Shown: piece after piece, positions 27,238 through 35,353 of the stretch | How positions within the stretch are numbered: the first letter of the stretch is position 1 | Layout of the letters: the number at the start of each line of letters is the position of its first letter | Origin: Actinophytocola oryzae | GTDB lineage: Bacteria; Actinomycetota; Actinomycetes; Mycobacteriales; Pseudonocardiaceae | Direction: 5' to 3' | NCBI RefSeq assembly: GCF_004364325.1 | Contig: NZ_SOCP01000004.1 | Location: 372,001 to 436,000 of the forward strand | Length of the DNA: 64,000 nucleotides | The notes under the pieces: model-generated | Databases searched by the model: none | What the model saw: the letters and a program-made list of their open reading frames with translations, nothing else | What the model was told of the DNA's origin: nothing | Position numbers and translations under genes: made by a program

Positions 27238-27981
27238 ATGTCAGAGCTGACCGCGGAACAGACCGTCCACGCCGCCGACAAGGTCGTGCACGACATCGGC
27301 ACGGCCTGGATGATCCACGACGACACCAGGGCCCGCGCCGAGCAGTACGGCTACAGCAAGCTGCAGCCCTTCTACTTCGCCGGCCGGGGAGGCGTGCTCG
27401 GCGACGTCGACGCGGGCGTGGTCATCGCCGCCTTCGGCTGGTGGCACCCGGGTTACGTGCGGCTCATGTGGGACAGGGGGATCGCCGTCGCGGGCGCTCG
27501 GGAGAGCGCCGCCCGCTACCAGCAGGCGTGCGCGGACTGGGCGAACGACCACATGTCGGGCTTCGCCGACGCGGACCGGCTGTCCGACCTCGCCCAGAAG
27601 GTCGTCGACGGCGCGGAGGAGTCGGGGCTGTCGCTGTTCGCGGGCTGGCGGGCGCAGCCACGCGCCGAGGGCGGCGTCGCACGGACGCTGCAGCTGGTGC
27701 ACGTGCTACGTGAGTGGCGGGGTGCCGTCCACCTGGTCGCGACCACGGCCGCCGGGCTGGGCCCGCTGGAGGCGATCCTCACCAACGAGGGCCAGAACCA
27801 GGCGCGGTTCTTCGGCTGGCGCGACGACCTGCCGAACTGCGACCACCTCAGGGACCGCCAGGCCACGGCCCAGGAGACCACCGACCGGCTCGTCGCCACG
27901 GTGTACGACCGGGCGCTCACCCCGGCCGAGCGCGGCGAGTACGTCGAGCTGGTCGGCCGGTTGGGCAAAGCCGTCCTCTGA
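27238..27981 (+). CDS. SCO6745-like helical protein
   Basis: A 247-residue, mostly helical protein with no signal peptide. It contains HDIGTAWMIHDDTRARAEQ, FYFAGRGGVLGDVDA and RESAARYQQACADW, which resemble the SCO6745 family of actinobacteria (uncharacterised). His and Glu/Asp residues are spread along the helices, but no binding motif can be named. Two large hairpins follow the gene. Confidence 0.75.
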   Translation: MSELTAEQTVHAADKVVHDIGTAWMIHDDTRARAEQYGYSKLQPFYFAGRGGVLGDVDAGVVIAAFGWWHPGYVRLMWDRGIAVAGARESAARYQQACADWANDHMSGFADADRLSDLAQKVVDGAEESGLSLFAGWRAQPRAEGGVARTLQLVHVLREWRGAVHLVATTAAGLGPLEAILTNEGQNQARFFGWRDDLPNCDHLRDRQATAQETTDRLVATVYDRALTPAERGEYVELVGRLGKAVL

Positions 27982-28053
27982 CCGGTTCCTTGCTGCGATC
28001 GATCAACCCGCTGTCCTTGCAGTCGGGGCAGCGCACGGTCTGGACGCTCGTGA

Positions 28054-28142
28054 CCGGTGACCGCAACGCTGGCGCGTCGTTGCGGTCACCGGGGTATGAG
28101 GGGGCCGAGACTGCTGGATGATCAGCAGAAGCAGTCTCGGCC
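28054..28142. terminator. Two tandem hairpins after the SCO6745-like gene
   Basis: The first has perfect 15-bp arms CCGGTGACCGCAACG / CGTTGCGGTCACCGG (28054-28068, 28078-28092). The second has perfect 13-bp arms GGCCGAGACTGCT / AGCAGTCTCGGCC (28103-28115, 28130-28142). No T-run follows. They start 73 bases after the stop codon and may act as a strong terminator or RNA stabiliser. Confidence 0.6.
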
Positions 28143-28228
28143 TGGTCGGGCGGGAGGTGTGGGGTCGCCCGACGATCATCGTTGGCGGTCATCGGCCACC
28201 ACCCGTCAGGCGGTGGGCCGGGACGGGT

Positions 28229-28621
28229 TCACCACGAAGACCCGCCCCCGGCCAGAGGGAGGAAGCCAGCAGGATTCTTCGCTCGGCGGCTCGACCTCGA
28301 CCTCTCCTCGCCGAGCCCATCCGTAGCTCGACCATCGGTACCAGGAATCGATCGGTCCTGGCCTGATGTCTCAACGCTGGCAGCCCTGAACACGCTGCCA
28401 GTCGAGATCTCCCTGCAGACGGGGATGCTTCGGGTGAAGTAGCAGCTCGTCGACGACGGCAAGTAGAGGAACCCGAACGCGAACAGAGCCACTGAGAGGA
28501 CGGGTAGCGCGGGCAACCACCAGGGACGGTTCCATCGTCCCCAGGTGCAGTACAGCGCGACACCTGCCACTGGGGCGACGACGGGTCCCTGCTCGAACAA
28601 CCAGATGATCAGCAGCTTCAT
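28229..28621 (-). CDS. Possible small membrane protein
   Basis: About 130 residues starting MKLLIIWLFEQGPVVAPVAG, with two hydrophobic segments (about 1-27 and 38-55, the latter LPALPVLSVALFAFGFLYLP) and then a polar tail that reads like non-conserved sequence. No family recognised and no clear ribosome-binding site, so it may be a degenerate or spurious gene. It occupies otherwise empty DNA between 27982 and 28776. Confidence 0.42.
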   Translation of the reverse strand: MKLLIIWLFEQGPVVAPVAGVALYCTWGRWNRPWWLPALPVLSVALFAFGFLYLPSSTSCYFTRSIPVCREISTGSVFRAASVETSGQDRSIPGTDGRATDGLGEERSRSSRRAKNPAGFLPLAGGGSSW

Positions 28622-28776
28622 CGCGGCACCGACCGCCGCCATGGGCTACTGGTGGACGCCGGGCTGGGAGACAGCGTGCACCGATTCGGCGGGTTTCCGA
28701 TCCGAGGCAGCAGCATGCATTGAGCATCGGCTGGGTGCGGGAGATCAACTAGTGGCCAAACTAGGGGCCACACGCG

Positions 28777-29112
28777 CTAGGCGTCGGTGGCCACCACGTA
28801 CACGCGAGCGAACCAGGTTCCCACCTGAGCGGCATGCAGGTGACCCGCGACCGCGCGGTCACCCTCGACACCCATGACCACGTGGACGTGGGGCACGCCG
28901 TCGACGACCTCGCCGGTGCCGATCATCTCACCCGGCAGGTCGTACTCGGTGACGTTGTCCTTGGTCGCGTCGTCGGCTGGCATCGTCGACACGGTGAACG
29001 AGTCCACACCGCCGATCAGCGACACGATCGCCCCACGCCGGACACCGAGGTCGGCGAGCTGGTCGGTCAGCGACTGCACCAGCTCGCCGTTGAGGATCTC
29101 GATCACGTGCAC
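28777..29112 (-). CDS. PPC (DUF296) domain protein
   Basis: A 111-residue protein consisting of a single PPC/DUF296 domain: MHVIEILNGELVQSLTDQL, RGAIVSLIGGVDSFTVST, and the conserved VPHVHVVMGVEG...VAGHLHAA with the His residues that bind metal or nucleotide in homologues. Bacterial members are small trimeric proteins of unclear role. Start GTG at 29112 overlaps the end of the XRE regulator gene by ten bases, so they are coupled. Confidence 0.86.
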   Translation of the reverse strand: MHVIEILNGELVQSLTDQLADLGVRRGAIVSLIGGVDSFTVSTMPADDATKDNVTEYDLPGEMIGTGEVVDGVPHVHVVMGVEGDRAVAGHLHAAQVGTWFARVYVVATDA

Positions 29113-29906
29113 GGGTCGGCTCCAGTCAGGGGCAGACCGATGGCCCGTACATTCTCACGGACGGGGTCTCGGCGTAGCGCGGTGGCCAGCGCGCGGCGCG
29201 CGGCCGGGCTGCCATCCTGGCCCAGCAGCCGCGTGGCGCACCACCTGGCGCCCGCGTCGCGCGGGTTCAGCACCTCGGCGGCCAGGGCCGGGACCGTGCT
29301 GCCGACTCGTAGGGTGAGTGCCCACAGGTACCGGTCTCGTGTCTGCTCGTCTCGCGCCAGGGTGAGCGCCACGTCGTCGAGCGCGTCCGGCTGCCCGGCG
29401 GTCTTGGCGAGGATGCCAGCGGCGTTGACGCGGAGCACCGCGGTGTTGCCGTCGGCCATCCACCGCGCCAAGCGCAGGACGCTGCTGCGGTCCGTGCTGG
29501 CCAGCCGCGACACCGCGAGGTCGGTGCGGTGCGTGGTCTGCACCTCGGTCAGCGGTCCGGGGTCGCCACCGGCGATGGACGCGAGCAGCTCGGTGGCCGT
29601 GTCCGGGATGTCGAGCAGGGAGGCAGCGGAGGTTTGCGCGGTCAGCCTGAGGAACTGTCGCCGTTTCACTTCCTCAGCTTCCAAGACGTGGAGCGGTACC
29701 TGCAACGCCGCCGCGACATGAGGTAGCCAGTACCGGCCAGGGCTTCGCTGTCCGCGTTCCCACCGTGACACGTACTCGCGGGTGAGAGTGGCGGTGCCGC
29801 TGATCTGGCACAGCAGTTCGGCGAGCCTGCCCTGGGAATAGCCGAGGGCGTTCCGGTGCTCGCGTATCAGGCGCCCAAGCGCCGGCTTGCCCTCGTTGTC
29901 GGGCAT
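29103..29906 (-). CDS. XRE-family regulator with HEAT/TPR-like C-terminus
   Basis: A 267-residue protein. The HTH_XRE domain is at ~8-75: GRLIREHRNALGYSQGRLAE, then LTREYVSRWERGQRSPG. The rest is helical (SVLRLARWMADGNTAVLR, NAAGILAKT), like the repeat domains of actinobacterial XRE regulators that respond to peptides or development. ATG at 29906 is supported by AGAGGA; an upstream open extension lacks similarity. It overlaps the PPC-domain gene, which it may control. Confidence 0.86.
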   Translation of the reverse strand: MPDNEGKPALGRLIREHRNALGYSQGRLAELLCQISGTATLTREYVSRWERGQRSPGRYWLPHVAAALQVPLHVLEAEEVKRRQFLRLTAQTSAASLLDIPDTATELLASIAGGDPGPLTEVQTTHRTDLAVSRLASTDRSSVLRLARWMADGNTAVLRVNAAGILAKTAGQPDALDDVALTLARDEQTRDRYLWALTLRVGSTVPALAAEVLNPRDAGARWCATRLLGQDGSPAARRALATALRRDPVRENVRAIGLPLTGADPCT

Positions 29907-30069
29907 GCGTTGTCCTCTTCGCGGATCGAACTCCTCCTCGCGTGTTTCCGGCTCGTCGGCCGGGACACGCCAGGAGGTACAGGGTGAGGTTACCGGGCAT
30001 CCAGTAGAGAATTCGGTCAAGCTGTCGACGCAGTGTCCTGACGAGCCGGTGCAGGCACCTCGCTGGTGG

Positions 30070-30631
30070 TCAAAAGCCAAGGCGGTTGCGGCCATATGTG
30101 ACGGTGGAGACCCGGGCGCTCGCGGGTGGAGCGGGGAACTCTACTTCCTGGCGCCAGGACCATTCGCGGTCGCCCTCGACTTCCTTGCTGGATAGCTCAA
30201 TACGTACCGAGCACGGCGACTTCTCGATCTGGACGTCGACACCCAACAGGCACGATCCGCTCCGGGTAAGGCGGCGTTCCTGAGCATCGAGGAGCAAGCG
30301 TGAGCGGCACCTCTGGCCGGTTGTCACCCTGCGCGACGATGTCCAATCGCGTCATATGCATCACCACCTCTGGTGGTCCGTCCATGAGGGTCACTCGGAC
30401 ATGCAGGCGTCCGTTTGGCACGATGTCGTACTTGGGTGCGTCGCGGGCATCACGGTCCGCAACGCGGTGGGCTTCAGACTGCTTAGCCATTGCGAGGGCT
30501 TCTTCAGCGATCTCTCGTGCCTTCGTAGCCTCGACGGCTTGCTGCTCGGTCGCCTTGCGTGTCTTCGCCGCTTCCTCCACTGCCTGCTGGGCGATCGTCC
30601 GCGACTTCTTCGCCTCGTTCGCCTGCCGCAA
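30070..30631 (-). pseudogene. Coiled-coil protein gene with a frameshift
   Basis: The first frame (from TTG at 30631) encodes a charged coiled coil (ANEAKKSRTIAQQAVEEAAK and repeats) and then RLHVRVTLMDGPPEVVMHMT. After about 30300 it turns into unlikely sequence, while the neighbouring frame continues sensibly with SRLLLDAQERRLTRSG and VRIELSSKEVEGDREW to a stop at 30070. A one-base indel near 30295-30300 restores a protein of about 185 residues. Function unknown. Confidence 0.6.
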
Positions 30632-30687
30632 TGCGAAGCCTCGGGTTTATAACCCGTGGGCTAACTCAGTTCCACAGGACTGTGACC

Positions 30688-30786
30688 TGCGAGTACGCGG
30701 TGGTGGTGCTGACCGTTCGGGGCGACCGGCTGGCGCGGATCGCGGTGTTCGCGGACCCCGCTGTCATCACGCGGTTCACTCAGTAG
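30688..30786 (+). pseudogene. C-terminal remnant of an ECF sigma factor / SnoaL-like domain
   Basis: Thirty-two residues, CEYAVVVLTVRGDRLARI followed by AVFADPAVITRF, match the end of SnoaL-like domains of large ECF sigma factors (LTV..GRI..I..F.DP). Nothing upstream in any frame continues it, and a small palindrome CGGGTT-TAT-AACCCG (30642-30656) lies just before. The rest of the gene has been deleted. Confidence 0.6.
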
Positions 30787-31919
30787 TCCGGGAGGTCGAT
30801 CTTCGTCGCGAACCGGTCGGTCAGCTTCATCATCAGGCTGAACAGGGTGACGTACTTGAACGTCCAGTTCCGCATGCGGATGGCGCGTGGGCTGCCCGGC
30901 GCGAGGAAGGGGCCCGCGTTGGTCTTCTTCGCGACCTTGGCGTAGGGCTGCATCAGCTCGTCGTACCGGCGGAACGCGGTCACGTGGTCGCCGCCCGACC
31001 GGTACAGCTCGCCGGCCAGGACGTACGCGCCGACGATCGCGAGGCCGGTGCCGAAACCGCCGAGCGTGTTGCCGTACGCGGAGTCGCCCAGCAGCACGAC
31101 CCGGCCCTTCGTGAATCCGTTCATGTCGACGCGGCTGATCGTGTCCATGTAGAAGTCGGGCGAGCCGGGCACCTTCGGCAGCAGCTCGGGGATCCGCCAC
31201 GCGCCGCCCCGGTAGGCGTCGACCAGGAGCTTCTGCTGCTGGTCGACGTCGTAGCGGTCGTAGGACAGTTCTGGTGAGGCGAAGACGAAGAACGACTCGG
31301 CCTTCGGGCCGCCGAGCGCGACCATGCGGCCGGGCTCGTTGTACATGAGCGCCTCGCCGCCCGGCACGTCGAGGTTCGCGAGCGCGTAGTAGTGGCCCAG
31401 GTAGCGGACGTAGTCCTTCTCGGGCCCGAACGCGAGGCGCCGGACGTTCGAGTGGATGCCGTCCGCGCCGACGACCAGGTCGAACGTCCTCGGAGCACCG
31501 CGTTCGAACGTGACGTGCACGCCGCCCTCGGACTCGGTGAGCGAGGTGATCGAGTCACCGAAGACGTACTCGCAGCTGTCCCTGGTGCGCTCGTAGAGGA
31601 TCTGGGCCAGGTCGCCCCGGCGGATCTCGATGTCGCCGCCGGTGAACTCGCCGGGGATCACGGTCTGGGGCCTGCCCTGCGCGTCGACGACGGTCTGGTC
31701 GTGGCCGCCGGTCTGGCGCCGGACGACCTCGTCGAGGATGCCCATCCGGGTCAGGACGGCGTGGTGGGTCTCGCCCTTGAAGTCGACCGCCTGTCCGCCC
31801 GCCCGCAGGAACGGGGTCCGCTCGACGACGGTGACGGTCGCGCCGTACCTGGCGAGCCAGAGTGCGAGGGCGGGACCCGCGATGCTGGCGCCGGAGATGA
31901 GGACTGTCGTGTTCTTCAT
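30780..31919 (-). CDS. FAD-dependent monooxygenase
   Basis: A 379-residue flavoprotein of the p-hydroxybenzoate hydroxylase/TetX fold. The dinucleotide-binding start is VLISGASIAGPALALWLARYG with Glu at VVERTP; the DG motif is FDLVVGADGIHSNVR (about 165) and the GD motif is RVVLLGDSAYGNTLGG (about 290). Such enzymes hydroxylate aromatic polyketides or inactivate antibiotics using NAD(P)H and O2. The gene begins 26 bases after the AfsR-like regulator on the same strand, so the two are probably cotranscribed. The wider open frame upstream belongs to antisense noise. Confidence 0.92.
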   Translation of the reverse strand: MKNTTVLISGASIAGPALALWLARYGATVTVVERTPFLRAGGQAVDFKGETHHAVLTRMGILDEVVRRQTGGHDQTVVDAQGRPQTVIPGEFTGGDIEIRRGDLAQILYERTRDSCEYVFGDSITSLTESEGGVHVTFERGAPRTFDLVVGADGIHSNVRRLAFGPEKDYVRYLGHYYALANLDVPGGEALMYNEPGRMVALGGPKAESFFVFASPELSYDRYDVDQQQKLLVDAYRGGAWRIPELLPKVPGSPDFYMDTISRVDMNGFTKGRVVLLGDSAYGNTLGGFGTGLAIVGAYVLAGELYRSGGDHVTAFRRYDELMQPYAKVAKKTNAGPFLAPGSPRAIRMRNWTFKYVTLFSLMMKLTDRFATKIDLPDY

Positions 31920-31945
31920 GACCGGAAGGTTCGCGACCTGCGCTG

Positions 31946-34864
31946 TCAGTCCACCGACAGTCGGCTGACAGCACTGCCGGGGGCCGTCAGGGCCTCGGCG
32001 CGGGTCTGTCTCGCGCCCTGTGCGTAGGCGGCCGCGAACGCGGTGGGGCCGAGTTCGGCGGTCGCGCGGGCCGCGGTCGTCGTGACCAGGGGATCGCCCA
32101 CGACGGCCGTGCCGCGCAGTGCCACGGCCGTGCCCAGCAGGAAGGCCGCGCGATCCGGCGGCTGGGTGGCGGCCAGGCCCTCCACCGCCGACGCGAGGAA
32201 GGACGCGAACGGGCCCTCGCGTGCCGTCTCGACCGCCTCCCGGTGCCTGCCGAGTGCCGTCAGGATCCGGGACCTCGTCGCGGAGCTGCCGAAGTCCGCC
32301 GGGATCGCGGCCAGGGCCTGGTGGAGGAGGTCGGGGGAGTCGGTCAGCGACGCGAGGCCCAGCAGGACCTCCGGCGAGGTTCGCCCGGCACGTCGCGCCA
32401 GCCCGTCCGCGTGCCGGTAGTCGGCCTCCGCCGCCGCCCGGTCGCCCTGCCGCAGGTGACAGTCCGCGCGGCGGACCAGCACGTCGACGCACTCCTCCAG
32501 CGCGCCGAACCGCTCGTACAGGACCAGGGACTCCGTGAACAGGCCGAGCGCGCGCTCCCACTCGCCGCGCCAGCCGGCCACCTCGCCGAGCCAGTCGAGT
32601 GCCTGTGCCATGCCCCAGCGTTCACCCAGCTCGCGGAACATCGCCAGCACGTCCCGCAGCTCGGCCTCGCCGCGGGCCGGGTCGCCGTCCAGGACCGCCG
32701 TGAGCCCGATGCCCAGCCGGTGCAGTGCCATCGCCCACGGGTCGCCGCCCAGCATCGGTCCGGCGTCCTCGGCCGGGCCCCACGGACCGATCGTCATGCC
32801 CCACACCGCCGCCGCGAACGGGTAGCGCACCGGGCCGTCGATGGCCCGCATGATCTCCACGGCCCGGTCCCAGTGCCGCCGACCGCGGGGCATCGCGTGC
32901 ACGACGCAGGCCACGTACCGCTCGCCGTGTTCCGCCGCGCCCGGCACGTCCAGCAGCGCCGCGGCCGGCTCGGTCGCCTGGCTGCGCCGCCCGGACAGCC
33001 ACCAGTACGCGGTCAGCGCGGCCACCAGCCGGAACCCCAGCGCCGGGTCGCACTCCACCGACCAGCGCAGCGCGGCCATCAGGTTGTCGTGGTCGGCCGA
33101 CAGCGTCGCGAGCCAGTCGAGCTGTTCGGCGCGCCGCAGGTGTGGATCGGCGCGTTCGGCCAGCGCCAGGTAGTAGCGGGCGTGCGTGGCGTGGACGTCC
33201 TGGTCGGCGTAGCCGGCGCAGAACAGCCGGATCGTGTCGAGCATGTGGTAGCGGCGGCCGTCGGTCTCGACGAGAGACCGATCCACGAGGTCGGCCAGCA
33301 CGTCGTCGGTCGTCGCGCACACGGCCTCGACCGCGGACAGCGTCGCGCCGCCGGTGAATGCGGAGAACCGTGCCGCGACGTCGCGTTCGACCTGCGTGAG
33401 CAGGTCCCAGCTCCACGCCACCACGTTCCGCAGGGCCCGGTGCCGTGCCGCCGCGGTCCGGTCGCCGCGTGACAGCAGCCGGAACGGCCCGTCCGAGACG
33501 AGCCGGGCGGCCAGCTCCTCGACCGTGAACTGGCGCAGCCGCGCCGCGGCCAGCTCGATGGCGAGCGGCAGCCCGTCGACGGCCGCGCACACCTCGGCCA
33601 CCGCGGCGCGGTTCTCGTCGGTCACCGCGAACCCCGGCCGCACCGCGGCGGCTCGCTCGGCGAACAGGCGAACACCGTCCTCGGCCAGTGGGGACAGCGG
33701 AAGCAGTGTCTCGCCGGTGAGCCCGAGCGGTTCCCTGCTCGTCGCGATGACCGAGAGCCGAGGGCACGACGCCAGCAGGGTCCTCGTCACCGAGGCGACC
33801 TCGGCCACGACCTGCTCGCAGTTGTCCAGCACCAGCAGCAGCGGCTGGTCGAGCGCGGCCACGAGCCGTGCCACCGGGTCGCCCGAGGACGGGACGAAAC
33901 CGGACTCGCGCAACCCCAGTGCCCCCAGCAGGGCGTGCGGCACCAGCTCCGGGGACGCCACCGGCGACAGGTCGGCGAAGCAGGCGTCGCGGCCACGCAC
34001 CGCCTCGACCGCGAGGCGTGTCTTGCCCGTCCCACCCGGGCCGAGGATCGTCACCAGCCGCGCCGAGCGCAGCTCCCGCATCCGCGCCAGCTCGTCGGCG
34101 CGGCCCACGAAGCTGGTGAGCTGGGCGGGTGGCACGGTCCGCCTCGGCGCCGGGTCGGACCGCAGGATCGCGAGGTGCGTGGCCGACAGCTCCGCGGAGG
34201 GGTCGGCGCCCAGCTCGTCGGCGAGCAGGCGGCGGGTGTCCTCGTACTCGGCGAGCGCCTCGGCCTGCCGCCCGGTCGCGTGCAGTGCCCGCATCAGCTG
34301 ACCACGCAGCCGCTCGCGCAACGGGTTCGCCGCGACGAGTGCCCGCAGCTCCGCGACCGAGGTCCCCGACGGGAGCGCCAGCTCGGCGTCGACCAGGTCC
34401 TCCAGTGCGCCGAGCCGGAGTTCCTCCAGTCGCGCGGCCTGGGCGGAGCCGTGCGGCAGGTCGACCAGCGCCTGCCCGCGCCACAGTCCGACCGCCTCCC
34501 GCAGCACGGCCGCGGCCTTGTCGTGCGCGCCCGCCGCGAGCAGCCGCCGCCCCTCCTGGGCGAGGGCCTCGAACCGCAGGGCGTCGACGTCGTCGGGCTC
34601 GACCGCGAGCCGGTAGCCCGTGCCGTCGAACGAGACGTCCGGCACGACCTTCCGCAGCCGCGAGACGTGTGCCTGCACTGCCCCGGCCGCGTCGGCGGGC
34701 GGCTCCTCCCCGTACTGCGCGGCGACGATCGCGTCGACCCCGACCACCCGGTTCGCGTTCAACGCGAGCAGCACCAGCAGCGCCCTCGGCCGCGGGCCGC
34801 CGACGGCGACGCTCGTACCGTCGGCGGCGCGCACCTCGAGTGACCCGAGAATCCCGATCCGCAT
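31946..34864 (-). CDS. AfsR/SARP family regulator (DNA-binding, BTAD, NB-ARC, TPR)
   Basis: A 972-residue regulator. An OmpR-like winged helix (1-90, MRIGILGSLEVRAADG, LRKVV) and a BTAD domain (~95-245) form the SARP part. An STAND/NB-ARC ATPase follows with Walker A GPGGTGKT (~280), LLVLDNCEQV (Walker B, ~340) and ATSREPLGL. The C-terminal third is TPR-like helices. SARP-type regulators activate secondary-metabolite or local genes; the FAD monooxygenase just downstream is the nearest target. Reported homologues act as pathway-specific or global activators. Confidence 0.93.
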   Translation of the reverse strand: MRIGILGSLEVRAADGTSVAVGGPRPRALLVLLALNANRVVGVDAIVAAQYGEEPPADAAGAVQAHVSRLRKVVPDVSFDGTGYRLAVEPDDVDALRFEALAQEGRRLLAAGAHDKAAAVLREAVGLWRGQALVDLPHGSAQAARLEELRLGALEDLVDAELALPSGTSVAELRALVAANPLRERLRGQLMRALHATGRQAEALAEYEDTRRLLADELGADPSAELSATHLAILRSDPAPRRTVPPAQLTSFVGRADELARMRELRSARLVTILGPGGTGKTRLAVEAVRGRDACFADLSPVASPELVPHALLGALGLRESGFVPSSGDPVARLVAALDQPLLLVLDNCEQVVAEVASVTRTLLASCPRLSVIATSREPLGLTGETLLPLSPLAEDGVRLFAERAAAVRPGFAVTDENRAAVAEVCAAVDGLPLAIELAAARLRQFTVEELAARLVSDGPFRLLSRGDRTAAARHRALRNVVAWSWDLLTQVERDVAARFSAFTGGATLSAVEAVCATTDDVLADLVDRSLVETDGRRYHMLDTIRLFCAGYADQDVHATHARYYLALAERADPHLRRAEQLDWLATLSADHDNLMAALRWSVECDPALGFRLVAALTAYWWLSGRRSQATEPAAALLDVPGAAEHGERYVACVVHAMPRGRRHWDRAVEIMRAIDGPVRYPFAAAVWGMTIGPWGPAEDAGPMLGGDPWAMALHRLGIGLTAVLDGDPARGEAELRDVLAMFRELGERWGMAQALDWLGEVAGWRGEWERALGLFTESLVLYERFGALEECVDVLVRRADCHLRQGDRAAAEADYRHADGLARRAGRTSPEVLLGLASLTDSPDLLHQALAAIPADFGSSATRSRILTALGRHREAVETAREGPFASFLASAVEGLAATQPPDRAAFLLGTAVALRGTAVVGDPLVTTTAARATAELGPTAFAAAYAQGARQTRAEALTAPGSAVSRLSVD

Positions 34865-34922
34865 GGTGTGTCGGCTAGCTCCGCTCGCGGGTGAGGTGGG
34901 CCGGTGTTGCCTGGTTGCACGG

Positions 34923-35040
34923 TCAGGTTACGTCGCGGCGGGTTGTCGTCATCAGGGCCAGACCCGCCGCCGCCACCGCGTACGCCACGAACAGCAGGCC
35001 GCCCGCCCAACCCGGCAGACGCTCGCGGTCGTCGGGACCT
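34923..35040 (-). pseudogene. C-terminal remnant of an ABC-2 type permease
   Basis: Minus-strand codons read LPGWAGGLLFVAYAVAAAG, then LALMTTTRRDVT and a stop at 34923. A hydrophobic last helix with a short RRDVT tail is the usual end of ABC-2 permeases. Upstream, the frame has no permease sequence and runs directly into the histidine-kinase remnant on the other strand. Confidence 0.55.
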
Positions 35041-35315
35041 GCGGGTTCATCGGCGTCTCGATCCTCGTCGGCCTGCCGGGCAGCGTGACCGGCGGTATCG
35101 CGGCGGGCCTCGGCTGGGCGATGGTGTTCGCCGCGGTCGTCAACCAGCTCGCCATCTCCAGACGCCAGTCGGCGGAGCTGGCCGCGGCACGCGTGCTCGC
35201 GGAACGCCAGCGCCTCGCCCGCGAGATCCACGACATCCTGGCGCACTCGCTGTCGGCGCAGGTGGTCCACCTGGAAGGCACCCGGCTGCTGCTCGCGGGC
35301 GACGGCGACCGGGGC
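35040..35315 (+). pseudogene. Fragment of a NarL-type sensor histidine kinase
   Basis: Codons from 35040 read GFIGVSILVGLPGSVTGGIA (membrane helix), then ISRRQSAELAAARVLAERQ and the H-box RLAREIHDILAHSLSAQVVH. The sequence ends after EGTRLLLAGDGD; the ATPase domain is absent and the following DNA is the 3' end of the P450 gene. There is also no start or sensor region. ABC transporter plus NarL-type kinase is a common neighbourhood, so both fragments likely come from one lost operon. Confidence 0.68.
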
Positions 35316-35353
35316 CACGGCACCGCCGTCGAGCGTGCCGACCCCGCCGATGG

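Noticed and set aside
28229..28621. Assigning a function to the small membrane frame
   Set aside because: Two hydrophobic segments alone are not enough; the tail looks non-coding, so it is kept only as a low-confidence gene.
30636..30680. Sequence resembling a tRNA anticodon arm (GGGTT-TAT-AACCC)
   Set aside because: No acceptor stem, D arm or T arm can be paired around it; it is only a short palindrome.
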